Source of the DNA: Ophiocordyceps camponoti-saundersi (nom. inval.)
Lineage: Eukaryota > Ascomycota > Sordariomycetes > Hypocreales > Ophiocordycipitaceae
Length of the DNA: 64,000 nucleotides
Assembly: GCA_003339415.1 (NCBI GenBank)
Contig: PDHQ01000024.1
Location: 221,584-285,583, forward strand
Reading direction: 5' to 3'
Shown: piece by piece, positions 1 to 11,961 of the stretch
How positions within the stretch are numbered: position 1 is the stretch's first letter
How the letters are laid out: every line of letters starts with the position of its first letter
Position numbers and translations under genes: made by a program
The notes under the pieces: model-generated
Database searches by the model: none
What the model saw: the letters and a program-made list of their open reading frames with translations, nothing else
What the model was told of the DNA's origin: nothing

Positions 1-781
1 TTGGTAAGTGCCTCCAGGGGCTGGAGCGAGAGGTGTCGACGGGAGGCGCGTTGCTGACATGTTTCGCGTCAAATAGGGTCTCAAGGAGATTCACGATGCT
101 GGATTCATGCACCTGGATATGAAGCCGGCCAACATCCTCATCAGCTTCGAGGGAGTGCTCAAGATTGGCGACTTTGGGCTGGCGCAGTTCTGCTCCTCGT
201 TCGCCGATGACGTGGACGTCGAGGGCGACCGCGAGTACATGGCACCCGAGATGCTCGACGGCAAGGCCGGACAGCCGGCCGACATCTTTTCGCTCGGGCT
301 GATGACGCTGGAAGCGGCGGCTAACGTCGTTCTCCCCGACAACGGACCGACGTGGATCGCCCTGCGGTCGGGCGACCTGTCCGAGGTGCCGAGCCTGACG
401 TGGACGCCCTCGATCGAGGCGCAACGCGACGCCACCGGCAACCCGCCCAGTCACAGCAGCGACGAACTCGAGGAGAGAAAATCGCCGACGACCGGCCGAC
501 TGTTTGGGTTCTTCAAGCGGTCGGAGCTGCAAGAGCCGCCAGACTTTATGGTCGAGGCCTTTCATCCAAGCTCGCTCGACTCGATCGTTCGGTGGTTGAC
601 GGCCGAAGTTCCGGACGATCGGCCGCTGGTGGACCAAGTGCTCGACCTCTACGGCCTGCGGTGGGTGATGGAGCACCGAAACGCGCCGGCTACTGTGTAC
701 GAAGGCAACTGGGGTCCGGCGGAGCCCTTTCATGTCTCGATCGCTGGGGACGATAGCGATACGGAGATGACGGACGTGTGA
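1..781 (+). CDS. wee1: Wee1/Swe1-type protein kinase, C-terminal part (truncated by window edge)
   Basis: Only the last part of the gene is present. Bases 1-3 end an upstream exon, 4-76 is an intron (GTAAGT donor, CTGAC branch near 53, AG at 76), and the last exon is 77-781 (234 codons plus stop). The exon carries the catalytic loop HLDMKPANI, the DFG motif (GDFGLA) and the segment EGDREYMAPEML. It then has ADIFSLGLMTLEAAANVVLPDNG followed by a W...LRSGDLS segment, which is the Wee1/Mik1 family signature. Members of this family phosphorylate the inhibitory tyrosine of Cdk1 in the nucleus and delay mitosis. The C-terminal extension after the kinase fold ends in an acidic DDSDTEMTDV. The N-terminal regulatory region and the ATP-binding lobe lie outside the window. 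The family call is firm; which paralogue it is cannot be judged from this part. Confidence 0.85.
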
Positions 782-1511
782 GCCGGGAAGCGAAGAGTGC
801 TGGAAGTCGACAAAGCAGCACAGCAAATACGAGTGTACGACCATGCACAGCGAGCCTCTTTTTTTTCTTCTTCTCTCTCCCGCTTTCTTTTGTTTGTACG
901 CTGGGAGGAAGTGGATACTATTATTGCTAACGCGGGCGCGGCGGCTCGGTTGGCGCTCGGGGTTTATGTATGACGGGGGGAAGAAAACAAGGCGAGAAGG
1001 GCTGCGTCTCTTTTATTTATGACGCGTGTATGAAATAGTAGCTCGAGGGGGATGAAGAGTGTGCTGTTGTCCCCCGTTATATATATCTATCTAGACAGAG
1101 AGAGAGAGAGAGAGAGAGAGAGGAACAGAGAAGGCTTGGGGGCAAGAAGAAGGCGGGAAAAGAGGAAGAAGAAGACGAAGAAGAAGCAGAAGAAAGACGA
1201 CGAAGAAGAAGAAGTGATATAGATTAAAGTGAAAAAAAAGGGGACAGTCGTGGTAGCGGGAGAAGGTCTGTATGTACATACATGTTGAACCATATTTTTC
1301 TCCAACTCGTGAACGGTTGATGGAGAGGGAGGCATCTGATGTCTTGTAAGATGGCTGGTGATGTTGGTCATGAGAAGCGTGTAACGCACGCGATTACCTA
1401 CCTACCTAGATTATTACATCAGCCGGCAAGAGGAAGGGCCTTTATATGCTCGGGACAGCCTCGTGGAACGGAAGCCAGTTTCAGACTGATTGATATCCCG
1501 TAGCTTCGATC
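782..1511. other. Intergenic, with GA and GAA microsatellites
   Basis: This holds the 3' flank of the Wee1-like kinase and the promoter of the FAD oxidoreductase. A (GA)n tract runs about 1097-1122 and GAA/GAC-rich repeats follow to about 1215. No convincing coding exon was found. Confidence 0.6.
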
Positions 1512-2964
1512 ATGACGCTCAAGGACTTGTCCAAGACGCGGGCCTCGCTACCGTCAGTGCACAGCACGCGGTCCCTTTGGCACAGCGAGCCATCGGCTAG
1601 GCTACTCGGCCACCGGACTACGGCTGAGCTCCCGGCGGAGGCGGATGTGGTGGTAGTGGGCAGCGGCATCACGGGGGCCTTTGCGGCGAGGGAGCTCGTC
1701 AAGGGGGGGAAGGGGGTGGTTATGCTGGAGGCGAGGGAGGCTTGTTGGGGGGCTACTGGGAGGGTGAGTTCGACTTCGTCCCTCTTCACACTTTGCTGAC
1801 ACGCCCATCCATGGACAGAATGGCGGCCACTGCCAGCCCGGAGTATGGAACAGTTCCCCTTCCGTGGCTCGCTTCGAGCTGGCCACGCATGACATGCTGG
1901 CTAAGCTGGTGGCAGAAGAAGGTATAGCATGTGACTGGGACGAGGTTGGTGGCGTGCACGCGCTTTTGACGGCCGCAGAGCTGGAGGCGGCTCGTACGCA
2001 GGTCCGGCGGCTCCAAGGGGAGGCTGATCTTCGAGGCAAAGCCGTGCTGGTGGAGGATAGAGAGGAGCTACGTGAGCTGCGCGTCGGCGAGGCCATGGTC
2101 GGCGCCGTGTTGCAAAAGGTGGCGGCCACCTGCTGGCCTTACAAGCTGGTGGCCGCCGTCTTGGAGAGCCTGTTGGACACGGACGGGATGAACCTGCAGA
2201 CGGGGACGCCGGTGTTGGGCCTGAAGCGGACGGGGGCATCGTGGATCGTCCAGACGGATCGCGGTGCCGTATCGGCTCATGACGTCGTCCTCGCCACCAA
2301 CGGCTACACGTCCTACCTCGTGCCCGCCATGGCCGACCTCATCGTGCCGGTCCAGGGACAGGTCTGCGCTCTGCGGCCACCCGCGGACGACACGGAGAGG
2401 CTGAAGCACAGCCACTCATGGCTACCGACGGCCTCGGACGACTACCTGATGCAGAGACCGGGAACGAAGGGGCTGCTGATCCTCGGAGGCGAGCGCTGTT
2501 CCGTCCCGGGCGGTCGAGTCGGTGTCAGCCACGACGACGACGTCGACGCCGTAATCGGGAACCGGCTCCGACGCGCCATGGCGCAGGCCATGAAATTACG
2601 GCCCCGTGGATCCGGTCCTGAAAAGGATGTCCTCGACGCAGAGGCAGAATGGTCCGGCGTCATGGGCTATTCTCGAGACGGCCATCCATGGGTCGGTGCC
2701 GTCCCCCGTCGCTTTCTACTCGTCGACGAGGAGCGGAACGACTCCAGCGCTGGACTTTGGATCTGTGCTGGTTACTCGGGTCATGGGATGCCGGTGGCGG
2801 CTCGTTGCGCTGTCGCGGTCGCGCATATGCTTCTCGGTATGGAGACGTCTGCTGCTGTCGTCGTGCCGGATGAGTTTGTCGTTTCTGAGGAGAGGGCGGA
2901 GAGGGCTAGGGCTTTGGCTTTGCCGGAGTCGAGGGTTGATGTTGCGAGGATGCCGGTTTCGTAG
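1512..2964 (+). CDS. FAD-dependent oxidoreductase (DAO / OrdL-PuuB-like)
   Basis: Two exons, 1512-1763 and 1819-2964, encode about 465 residues. The 55-nt intron (GTGAGT...ACAG, with TGCTGAC upstream of the acceptor) joins the frames so that the codons for GATGR run into NGGHCQP. An N-terminal Rossmann dinucleotide motif (VVVVGSGITG, residues about 46-55) is followed by an acidic residue ending the second strand (MLEARE). The GR-NGGH segment is typical of FAD amine/amino-acid oxidoreductases related to gamma-glutamylputrescine oxidase. The C-terminal stretch IWICAGYSGHGMPVAAR is the usual FAD-closing motif of the DAO superfamily. The family oxidises secondary or primary amines with FAD; the substrate here cannot be inferred. 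There is no clear signal peptide. The start is the first ATG giving a full N-terminus. It stands alone between the kinase and a tRNA gene. Confidence 0.8.
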
Positions 2965-3179
2965 GAGGGTTGGCTTTCCCCTATGGAATTGGGTTTGCTC
3001 GTTTGATGATGGTTTTTTTTTTCCTTCTTGATTCTATCCGCTTTTGTTCTGAAGTTGCCTATGATCTAGTCTGTTTGCCTTTTTGTTCTGAGAGATGAAC
3101 ATTCGACTCTATCGATGGTGTCTGGCTTTAGACAGTGAGGCTTCATAGGTGCGTATAGTTTCGGATCTGTCAGCCAATC

Positions 3180-3280
3180 GTCTTGGTGGCTCAGTTGGTT
3201 AGAGCGTTGGTCTCATAACGATGATTCAATCCTAAGATTGGGCAATCCAAAGGTCGCGAGTTCGAGTCTCGCCCAGGACA
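3180..3280 (+). tRNA. tRNA-Met(CAT), elongator type, with 27-nt intron
   Basis: The acceptor stem is GTCTTGG (3180-3186) pairing with CCAGGAC (3273-3279), with one G-U pair, and A3280 is the discriminator. The D-arm runs GCTCAGTTGGTTAGAGC. The anticodon loop CTCATAA has CAT at 3214-3216. The intron lies one base 3' of the anticodon (about 3218-3244); removing it gives the arm TTGGTCTCATAATCCAA, the usual elongator tRNA-Met arm. The T-arm is GCGAG-TTCGAGT-CTCGC. The internal A and B boxes are intact. Confidence 0.9.
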
Positions 3281-3288
3281 GGCGATAG

Positions 3289-3294
3289 TTTTTT
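3289..3294 (+). terminator. RNA polymerase III oligo-T terminator of the tRNA gene
   Basis: A run of six T residues starts 9 bases after the tRNA 3' end, as expected for Pol III termination. Confidence 0.7.
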
Positions 3295-3620
3295 GCGTCT
3301 TGTTATTCCCATATACCATGTTGTTTTTTGCTTCCCTTCTCATCTCTGATCGCTCTTCGCCTTTTTCCCCCCTCCCTCTCACGATACTACTTCCATGGTG
3401 AGACTGCTGATCGTTTGACAGCAAAAGAGCTAGGTAGCTAGCTGTTCGCGCGAATGCCTGCGGCCCTGCACACATGCTAAAAGTACATCAGCATAGACCT
3501 TGAACTGATACATATTATGCGAAGTTTCGCCGTTTGGCCAATTGACGTCAACTATTTTCCAAGCTGAGCTTCGTAGGTAGCTTCGTCCCCCCCCATCCAC
3601 TACAGCAATCCAATCCGACC

Positions 3621-4593
3621 ATGGCGTCGTCAATCTTCCCGTCCCTGCTTCGTCGAGGCGCGCTGGCCGTCTCTCGGCCCGCGAGGCAGATGCGCCCCTT
3701 TTCCGGTGCGAGCTGGCGGCTGAGCGATGCCCTTCAGGTGGTTAGTTAGTCTCGGGCAGAGGGTGGGAGAAGAGACGACGACTGGGTGGACAGAGCTGAA
3801 CAAAGGCGGCAGCATCGGAACACGGCGGAGAATAATCCCAACATACCGTTCAAGTTCAACGAGGAGAACGAGAAGATTATGGCTGAGATCTTGAAGCGGT
3901 ACCCGCCTCAGTATAAGAAGGCGGCTGTGATGCCGTTGCTGGACCTTGGGCAGCGGCAGCATGGGTTCACTAGCATCAGCGTCATGAATGAGGTTGCTCG
4001 GTTGCTTGAGATGCCGCCGATGAGGGTGTATGAGGTGGCTACGTTCTATACCATGTATAACCGGACGCCGGTGGGTAAGTATTTCGTCCAGGCTTGCACG
4101 ACGGTATGTCTTTCCCCCCCATCATCTTATCTGAGAGGAAGGGAGTCAATTGGCTCTATCAAAGGAGGAGGAAGAGTTTATTTCGTCATGGAAACTCGCA
4201 GCTGCTGACGGGTTGTCATTATAGACCCCCTGCCAGCTTGGCGGTTGCGGCTCGGATGTCATTGTCGAGGCTATCATCAAACATCTCGGCATCAAGCAGG
4301 GACAGACGACGGCAGACGGACTCTTCACCTTCATCGAGGTGGAATGCCTAGGCGCTTGCGTCAACGCGCCGATGATACAGATCAACGACGAGTATTACGA
4401 GGACCTTACGCCAGAGTCTGTGGTGGACTTGCTCAAGGCGCTCAAGGAGAGCGCCGTCGCTACGGGTGGTCAGGCAGTCAAGATTCCTGGGCCGGGACCG
4501 TTGAGCGGTAGGAATACTTGTGAGAATAGCAAGGGGCAGACGAATTTGCTGAGCGAGCCTTGGGGTGTGGAGACGACGAGGTCGGATTTGTGA
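3621..4593 (+). CDS. nuo24: NADH:ubiquinone oxidoreductase 24 kDa subunit (complex I, NDUFV2/NuoE)
   Basis: Three exons, 3621-3740, 3813-4103 and 4225-4593, give about 259 residues, normal for the family. The introns are 72 and 121 nt. The N-terminus ([19 protein letters not shown]) is rich in Arg and Ser and free of acid, as in a mitochondrial presequence. The mature part has the thioredoxin-like fold motifs [20 protein letters not shown] and [15 protein letters not shown]. The four [2Fe-2S] ligands are in C-TTTP-C (spanning the second intron) and C-LGA-C ([11 protein letters not shown]). The protein carries the N1a-type cluster in the electron-input module beside the 51 kDa flavoprotein on the matrix side. 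The C-terminus GVETTRSDL is typical of fungal members. The start is the ATG that supplies the presequence. Confidence is high. Confidence 0.95.
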
Positions 4594-5003
4594 TGGTGAT
4601 GGTGGTGTCTTTGTTGGGGAGGGGAGGGTTGGTGTTGTTCTGGCTGGTGGAGGGTGACTTGGTAGAGGTGTATGTATATAGACTGACTCTTTATGAGAGA
4701 CAGAAAGACTCGGATGCTACGGACGTACAGCAATTGTTGATATGCATGCATTTACTGATGTTTATGCTGGTTTCTATGTATAGGTAGACGTATATGAAGA
4801 CGACATGGACATTCAGCTCTGTATGGGCGAGACATCCCACGTTGATGTGGATGCAGTCGTGGCTGGTGCCGTGGCTTGTACCTCTCCGTGGCGTCGGGCT
4901 GCATTAATTAGCCTTACTACTCCTCTTCCAACTACCACTCCTCCGACGCCTCCACAGCCTTCGCAGCCCATCATCTCGACGCGGCCACATAGTCAGCGGG
5001 ACG
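4594..5003. other. Intergenic
   Basis: This is the 3' flank of the 24 kDa subunit gene and the promoter and 5' leader of CCZ1. It has a Pro/Thr-coding-like CCTCC-rich stretch near 4920-4960 but no supportable exon. Confidence 0.5.
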
Positions 5004-7349
5004 ATGGCCTCAGCCGCTGCCTCGTCTTCGGGGGCCGTCGTCCCCGCCCGCCTCGGCTTCCTCGCCATCTACAACCCGTCTCTGGGCAGCACGGACGAGA
5101 CGATCGACGACCAGATCGTCTACTACGCCTCGGTGACGACGCAGTCGGCGTCGTCGCGTCGGCGTCGTCGCGCCAAGGCCCGAATGCGTCCGACCGACGG
5201 CCTCGGACCGGAAGAGCGGAACGAACGTCTGCGGCAGATCGGCTTGGCTCAGGGCATGGCTAGCTTTAGCCGTGGCTTTGCTGATGGTGCTGCCGTCGAC
5301 GCCATTGATACCGAGCGCGCTCGTGTTGTCGTTCACGAGCTTGAGCCTGGCTGGTGGATTCTGGCCGTACGTCTGTTGGTCGCTTCCTGGGTTTGATGGT
5401 GAAGGAGAGATTGAATCGGGACAAAGAAAAGAGACAAGTTTTGACATGAGCTTTTCAAATTCTGGTAGAGCATCGACCTTACCAAGTTACCTTTACCTCC
5501 TCGTCTGCTCCCGACCGGTACCACGACCGCCGCAGCCGAAAGATCGGAGTATTCGTCGCGCGAGATGAAGCCAGCTTCGTTGCTCCTTGCCGACCTGCTG
5601 CGGGCCCATAGCATCTTCCTCATGCACCACGGCTCGTCTCTCAGCTCCCTCTTCGTCCACTGCCGTCGGTCGAAGTTTATGGCGCTCCTCGGCCGGTACT
5701 GGGATCTCTTCCTCTCGACGTGGAACGTGCTGCTGCACGGGAACCCTGCCAGGGACATGTTGGGCGCCATCAACGTCGCCGCCTCGGGCGAGTTGGGCTT
5801 CGGTGTCGGCGAAGAGGATCGCGGCAGTGGAGAGCGCGAGGTTCTCGAGGGTCTGGTCGGTAGGATCGAGGGCTTGGTTGACCTCGTCGTCTCCAAGTTT
5901 GGCACTGATGAGCAGGAGCAGGAGGGGGAGCAGCAGCCGTGGCTCGGCTCCGGTCGCGAGCCGGCTGCTGATGACGGCGCCATCTTCCTCGGTACCGGCG
6001 CCTTGTCGAGGAAGTCGTTGCGCGACGTGACCCATTGGATGGAAGATCTTTATACCTGGGGCGAGCATGCTTACGGCGTCATCGAGAGCCCGACGTCGGT
6101 CCGGCGCGCCAAGGCCAGGGGGGACGCGGAGACTGATAAGACGTCGGCGCCAGCACCGGCGGAGACTAGCAAGACGGCGTCAGCACCGGCGGAGACTAAC
6201 AAGACGGCGGCGCCTGTACCAAGCGGCGGCGGCGGCGACGGCGGGCAAAAGGATGCCGAGGACGGCAGGCTGGATAAGATGCTCAGCTACATGAAGCTCG
6301 GTTACGGCTCGTACTGGACTCTGACCGGCGCGATGACGTCGGAGAGGAGCGCCGAGGGGCCGCCGAAGCGGGTCTCGGCGTCCGAAGGTAGCGGGCACTT
6401 CCTCATCGGCCTCACCGGCGAGATGGAGGAGGCGACGACGACGGCAACGGGGGCGTCGCACAGCGATGACGGTGAAGGATCGAGTGGTTCCGAGACCGAG
6501 CACAACTCGCGAACGGTCCTACGCACCGTCCACGTCGAGCTCGAACGCGGCACGAGACCGGAGAACACGATTGTCAAGGACTTTGTCAGCCCGGCCAGCG
6601 AGCTCACGCAGTCGCAGCTCATCGGCAGCATGCTGTCCGGCGACCGGTCGCACGACGTCAACAAGGCCGACAAGCTCCGGGTCGTCGTCTACGTCAACCG
6701 GCCGTTTGTCTTGGCCTTTTTCTTCCGGCTGCACACCGACTCGCTCGCGTGGGACACGATGTACCGCTCTCTGCACTACCAGCTGGCGCCGCTGCGGCGT
6801 CCGCTGCTGGCGTCGACGCGCTACCGTCCCTCGTCGTCGGCGCAGCCGCCGGGAGGCCTGTACAGCCTCGTCTGGGATCCTAACTCGCTGACGGTGCGGG
6901 CGGCCGTGCCCAACATACCGGACCAGCAGCAGCAGCAGCTTCAGCTCAAGGCGGATTCGGCTCCGCTCGACGCCTTTTGGTCACGGGCGGACGCCGCCAG
7001 CACGCACCTCCAGCTTCTACTTCTCCATGCGGCCACGCGGTCGCTGAGGGGGCCGGCTGAGAGGACTCTTAAGACGAGTCGCGGCTGGTGGATCGTCTGG
7101 ACGCGGCTTCATGGTGATTGTGATGAAGAGGAGGAGGAGGAAGAAGAAGAAGAAGAAGAAGAAGAAAAGGATGAAGAAGGAGGACAGGAAGATGGAGACG
7201 GCTTATTGGGCGGAGCCAAGGAGATCTTTCTCATACGCCGGGCCAGCGATCATGTCGGGGCGGCTGATGCGGTTGCGGCTTCGGGGTTGGTGCAGGGCAT
7301 CGGCGTCGATACGCGTCGATATGTGGAGGAGTTGCTGAGTCTTCTCTAG
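5004..7349 (+). CDS. ccz1: Vacuolar fusion protein CCZ1 (Mon1-Ccz1 Rab7 GEF subunit)
   Basis: Exons 5004-5366 and 5469-7349 encode about 747 residues; the 102-nt intron splits the N-terminal domain. The segment LGFLAIYNPSLGSTDETIDD followed by QIVYYAS is the CCZ1/INTU longin signature. It continues with NERLRQIGLAQG and a HELEPGWWILA-SIDLT junction restored by splicing. Ccz1 with Mon1 activates the Rab GTPase Ypt7 on late endosomes and vacuoles and is needed for fusion and autophagy. Low-complexity inserts are visible: an Ala/Pro/Thr repeat (three copies of APAETSKT-like units, about 6145-6220) and an acidic run of Glu encoded by GAG/GAA near 7125-7165. These inserts explain why it is longer than the yeast protein. 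The start ATG precedes a short Ala/Ser-rich leader. The family call is strong; the inserts probably vary between strains. Confidence 0.85.
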
Positions 7350-8082
7350 GCGTCGAGTGTCGAGAGCTTGTCTATCGGCCTACTCACCTACCAACTCACC
7401 TACCAACCTACCATGCTACAGATGTATGTACGACTTCCCTATGGCCTCTTTTCTTTGAACAAGTACGAAATGACATCCATCTCTCGAGGCGGGTTTACCG
7501 ATCTGATCTTGCTTACTCTGTCTCGGACTTGATCATGTATTGAATATCATCACGGGGTCAGAACACGGTCTCAGGATGCAGATCTGTATGTCTTTTTTTC
7601 TTTCCCTCTCCGACATGCAATTTTTCTCGTTTGCTCATATGTTTTCTTCCAACTCGTGCGTCAAAAGAGCTTGGAAAGTATTTACATGAAGGATATAAAA
7701 AGGGCCGAGGGTGTCATGCATGTGCCACTTCCCACATCGTGATGTTGTTTCTTTTTTTTGACCTTGTTTCATGTGAAGAGTGAGAAGAAGAAAGTCCAGC
7801 TCCTGGGTTTGATTTGGGGGGCACAAAAAGAGGGAGGCTGGGATGACCCCTGGAAAAAACGAAAGATGCTCCCTCCCCCCTCCCCTTCGAAAGAGAAACG
7901 GGCCGTGCCGCGGCCGGCGTTGACTCGGCTCCGCTTGGGAAAAGGGGAGGGAGAAGGGAAGAAAAAGAAGTTGAAGAAGAGAAAGAAGAGAGTCATAACT
8001 TCGTTGAACGTTGATGAACGTGAGAGCGAGTGACGAAGAAGAAGAAAAAGAAGAAGAAGAAAGAGGGGGAAGAGTCTTTCCA
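7350..8082. other. Intergenic between convergent genes
   Basis: This holds the 3' flanks of CCZ1 (+) and the RlpA-like gene (-). CCTACC repeats occur near 7390-7410, and purine-rich GAAGAA sequence fills 7970-8075. No gene was seen. Confidence 0.5.
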
Positions 8083-8952
8083 CTAGGCAAAAGACCAAGT
8101 GACGGGCATCCTACCGCCATCAAGGCTCCCAAACAGCTCCTTGAAAATCTTCTCATTGACGTCGATGTTGTTCTCGGCGCAGCCCATGCACTTGTCGCGG
8201 ACGGTGGCCTGGGTAGTCTTTCCGTTGGCGTGGATGTTGATCTTCTGGCCGCACATGGGGTTGCCGTTGGACTGGGTGCCCATCTTGTCCTTTGAGATGG
8301 CGACGATGTTGCCGGTCTGGTCCTTGCCCGTGTCGTCGTAGCCGCAGGAGCCCATGCCGACGGTGTAGTAGGTAATCTGGCCGGAGAACTTGGCGGCTGA
8401 GGATCCGCTGTTGGTGGTGCTTTCGGAGTATTGCGCTGCGGGGAGCGGTTCTGCCTTTGGTTGCGGCTTCGGAGCTGGAGGGGGAGGAGGAGGAGGAGCG
8501 GGAGCTGAGTATGCGGGAGGAGGGGGAGGAGAGTATGGAGGTGGTGTGGGCTTGGGAGCTGGTGGTGAAGGAGGAGGAGGAGGAGGAGGAGGAGAAGGAG
8601 GAGGGGGAGAAGCTGCCTCTGTCGTCTTGGCCTTGTCGACTGGTGGGTGAGATGGAGGGGGAGGGGGAGGAGGGGATTGATCGGGCTTGGACGGTGCGTC
8701 GGACGGTTTGGCGTAGTTGTTCTGCACGACCTTTTCGGCATCGTCCTTGCCGGTGTCGGGGACGGGACTGGCGGTGATCCAGACGGTGGTGGAGGAGTCG
8801 ATCATCTCGGTAACGTACTGAATCTCCGTCACCCAAGCCGTCTTGGTCACCACCGCTCTAGCTTCGATATCTGCTCCTCCTCCTTCTCCTAAGGGAAGGG
8901 GTTGGGCGATGCCGACGACGGCGAAGAGAGCCAAAGCTGAGATGGACTTCAT
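8083..8952 (-). CDS. Secreted RlpA/expansin-like double-psi beta-barrel protein with proline-rich linker
   Basis: A single exon of 289 codons. The start (CAT at 8950-8952) gives a classic signal peptide, [18 protein letters not shown]. Residues about 30-70 form a [16 protein letters not shown] segment rich in Val and Thr, common in fungal wall-associated proteins. Next comes a long linker of Pro runs ([21 protein letters not shown]). The C-terminal 100 residues form the barrel: [17 protein letters not shown], the MCGQKI pair, [15 protein letters not shown] and a final GRMPVTWSF. Cysteines sit where expansin/barwin-type folds place disulfides. The catalytic Asp of GH45-like enzymes cannot be identified, so a wall-loosening or binding role is inferred. 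TATA-like elements lie about 100 nt upstream (near 9055) and at 9110. The nearest homologues should be fungal RlpA-like secreted proteins, some induced in hosts. Confidence 0.8.
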   Translation of the reverse strand: MKSISALALFAVVGIAQPLPLGEGGGADIEARAVVTKTAWVTEIQYVTEMIDSSTTVWITASPVPDTGKDDAEKVVQNNYAKPSDAPSKPDQSPPPPPPPSHPPVDKAKTTEAASPPPPSPPPPPPPPSPPAPKPTPPPYSPPPPPAYSAPAPPPPPPPAPKPQPKAEPLPAAQYSESTTNSGSSAAKFSGQITYYTVGMGSCGYDDTGKDQTGNIVAISKDKMGTQSNGNPMCGQKINIHANGKTTQATVRDKCMGCAENNIDVNEKIFKELFGSLDGGRMPVTWSFA

Positions 8953-10235
8953 GATTGTTCGTTTTGCTTGCCAAAGAAGGGGGGGATTTTTTTTTTTTGT
9001 CTTTCTCTTGACGATGATTTCTTTTCTCTCGTTTATCAACGGTAAAGAAGGGATATATCAGTTTTGAAAAGAGTCACAGACTCTTGATCACGGGTTGTTT
9101 TTTTTTTGTTATAAAGGGAGTGGATTTTGGAATAGCGAGGAGAGACCTGCTCGCTGAAAAATGAAGGGATAGGTGAGAGTGTTGCTGTGAATCTTTTTCT
9201 TCAGCGGTAAACGGAAAACCTGGCCGTTTTTATACTTGAGGGAGAGTCTTTTTGAAGGAGGGGATTGGGAGATATTCTGGTGATGAGGGGAAAGGGGGGG
9301 GGAGTGAAGGAGTGTGAATCGGTGAAGAGAGAGTGTGGGTGAGAGAGAGAGAGAGAGACGGAAGAGATGAAGAGAGAGAGAGAAGGAAGGAAAAGAGAGA
9401 GAGAGAGAGAGAGTGGGAGGGAGGGAGAAGAAAAAGCTGTGCGGCGGATGCATGTCTTTGCTGCAAGCCTATGCGTTGTACCGTGCATGCCCTCCTCCCC
9501 CCCTTTTCCCTTTCTCTCCCCCCCGGCCCCTGGCCACGCAGACACACAGGCACACACACAGGGGCACACACAGGCACACAGGCACACAGACGCACAGGCA
9601 CACAACACAACACAGCACAACCCCCCTGACGATATAACAAACGGGTAGGACAATCAATTCTTTCTTTCTTTTTTTTTCTTCCTACTCGACTACCCTGCTT
9701 GCCCCCATCCCATCCCATCCCATCCCATCCATGTCCGTGCCTGACGGCTAACCCTCTCCGTAATCCGTACATATGTACATACAACACACACACGCGTCGT
9801 CGTAAGCTAACGAGGAGAGAAAAGCCGAGCACGGAGCGGGATGGGAGCTGAGCTGAGCTGATACCCTTTTTTTTTTCTTTTAGGCGCCGACGATTATGAA
9901 GGAGGGCGGCTACGTTTGTTTCTGATTTTGATGTTGCTTTTTTGGGGGAATCGTGGAGGGGGATGGGAAAAATGGGTGAGGGGTTTTTTTTATGTTTCTT
10001 TTCTTTCTTGCTTGAGGAGGAGGATGAGGAGTTGTGAAGAGAGGAGAGGAGAGGACGGGAGGAGAGAGAGAGGTGGTGGTAGAGGTGGTGGTTGGATGGG
10101 ATGGGATGGACGGGTACCTTGATTTGATAGGGTGCAGATTATGGTGCGTGCGTGCGAGCATTTTCTTGTCCTTTCTTTGCGGGTTGGGTTGGGATTGGGG
10201 TGGGAGTGAGAAAGTGCGTGCATATATACAGACAT

Positions 10236-10273
<38 letters not shown>

Positions 10274-11961
10274 ATATCTGTGTATCTGATAGGATGATGG
10301 GATAGTCTACGGATAGACGTTCATCTATCCTTCAGACTGACTATCAAGGTGTCTGCTATCTATCCATCTATCTACCTATCTCTGCCCCTTTTTCTACTTT
10401 TATATACAGATATAAAGACGAATACTAACAGTAGAATATATACAATATATAGATACTAGGTATGGAGTATGAGAAAATGGGAGAAAATGTGTATGCACAG
10501 TGTAGTAATCTACGTTATTCACTCATTCATAATCATAGCATAACCACTCTTATACATACATACATATGTACATACTCCGTACACACATCATACATACATG
10601 GACCATGGTAAGCAGAGCTGTATAACAAACATAGCATACTACCTACCACATATCCGTACACACACACACACATAAGGCACTAACATCAAGCCTTACTCGC
10701 CCAGCTCGTTTCAAAACAAAATCAGGGTAATCCCGTTAGCCACACAAAAAAAAAAAATCACACCCTCCCTCCCCCCAATCATCCATCCCATCAATCCCAT
10801 CTCACGAAACAACAGCCCCCCAACCCCCTCCCCTGTAATCCCTAAACCAATGCAAGCGAAATAAAACAAAAAAAACTTCACAAGTCGAATATATTACCAC
10901 ATGCATTCATAACCGCTTACGCTAATCTATTCCTCCCCCCCTTAGCTCAGGAACACGGCCAATGGGTAGAGAGACGTGCCTGAAGGAGGGGATGGGTGGA
11001 CAACACACACACAGACAGAAGATGTAACGGTGCGAGGGAACGTGAGAAAAAAAAAAAACAAAAGCAACGAGGCCATCTTTGGCTTTCTCTCCAACGACTT
11101 CCTTGCTATCCGTACCTTCCCCCCGTTTCAGGCTGGAAAAGGCTTCCCTTCTCCCTTCCCCATGCTCCGACGTCGTCGGCTGCCCCCGCCGTCTACCGGT
11201 AACGGCGCCGGACGTGGCCCCCACCCCCGGAACACACCACCGTTCTTCTAGCAGTTAGTCGGCCGTTGTCCGTTTGAAAAAAAAAATAAGGCCCAACGTC
11301 TTTTTTTCTCAACCCAACTCCCTCGACATGACGGAACTGCTTCTTACGCTCACCAGTCGGTCGTCCCGTTTTGCATACGTACGGCTGACGGACGCAAGAA
11401 CACATACATACATACATACATACATACATACATACATACATACATACATACTTGCCGCATTCATATAAACCCACATACTCGTACATACACATACCTAATT
11501 CATACATACATATGTGCCCGGCCTCTCAACGTCCGTCTCTCCCACACGTGCCTCCCTTTTTTCCCCCCCCCCCCCCCCCGCCCCCCTCGTCTGCCGTCTT
11601 TTTTCCTCATCGCGGCATCCTCTCCATCGTCATCATCGTCTTCTCTCCTTCGTGGCCCCCGCTGCCGTCGTCTTCGTCGTTGTCGTCGTCACCATCGTGG
11701 CCGCCGCCACCGCCTCCGCCGCCCTCCGCCGCCTCCCAACCGTCGCTACAAGCCAGACAACAAAACAAAACACTGCAAAAACGCCACCCCCGGCTTCTCC
11801 CTGCTTGGCATCAGCCGCCAAAGACGCGACAAATCGAGCCTCACCCTCTGCCTTCTCGATCCTGCCGTCCGCTATGTAGGAGCGCAAAAAAAAAAAAAAA
11901 GCCATGGCGTTTTCCCTTCTGACGGACATGCCCGAAGTCGCGTTGCCGATCCGGGCCGGGT
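8953..11961. other. Gene-poor, microsatellite-rich DNA (3.0 kb)
   Basis: Simple repeats dominate here: (GA)n at about 9339-9412, CA-rich CACAGG repeats at 9540-9615, ATCCC repeats at 9704-9730, a GAGTGA hexamer array at about 10231-10272, an ACAT tetranucleotide array at about 11400-11452 and a C run at about 11563-11580. All open frames are repeat-encoded. The right part is the 3' flank of EFM6 and the left part the upstream region of the RlpA-like gene. A noncoding RNA cannot be excluded. Confidence 0.6.
11400..11452. repeat. ACAT/CATA tetranucleotide microsatellite
   Basis: About 13 tandem CATA units are visible. The same unit recurs in many shorter arrays across the window. Confidence 0.9.

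Noticed and set aside
1087..1389. Minus-strand open frame over the GA repeat
   Set aside because: The protein would be runs of Ser/Leu and Phe from a microsatellite, with no domain and no splice support.
9540..9615. CRISPR-like spaced short repeats
   Set aside because: The CACAGG units are a degenerate CA microsatellite in a eukaryotic genome, with no constant repeat and spacer structure.
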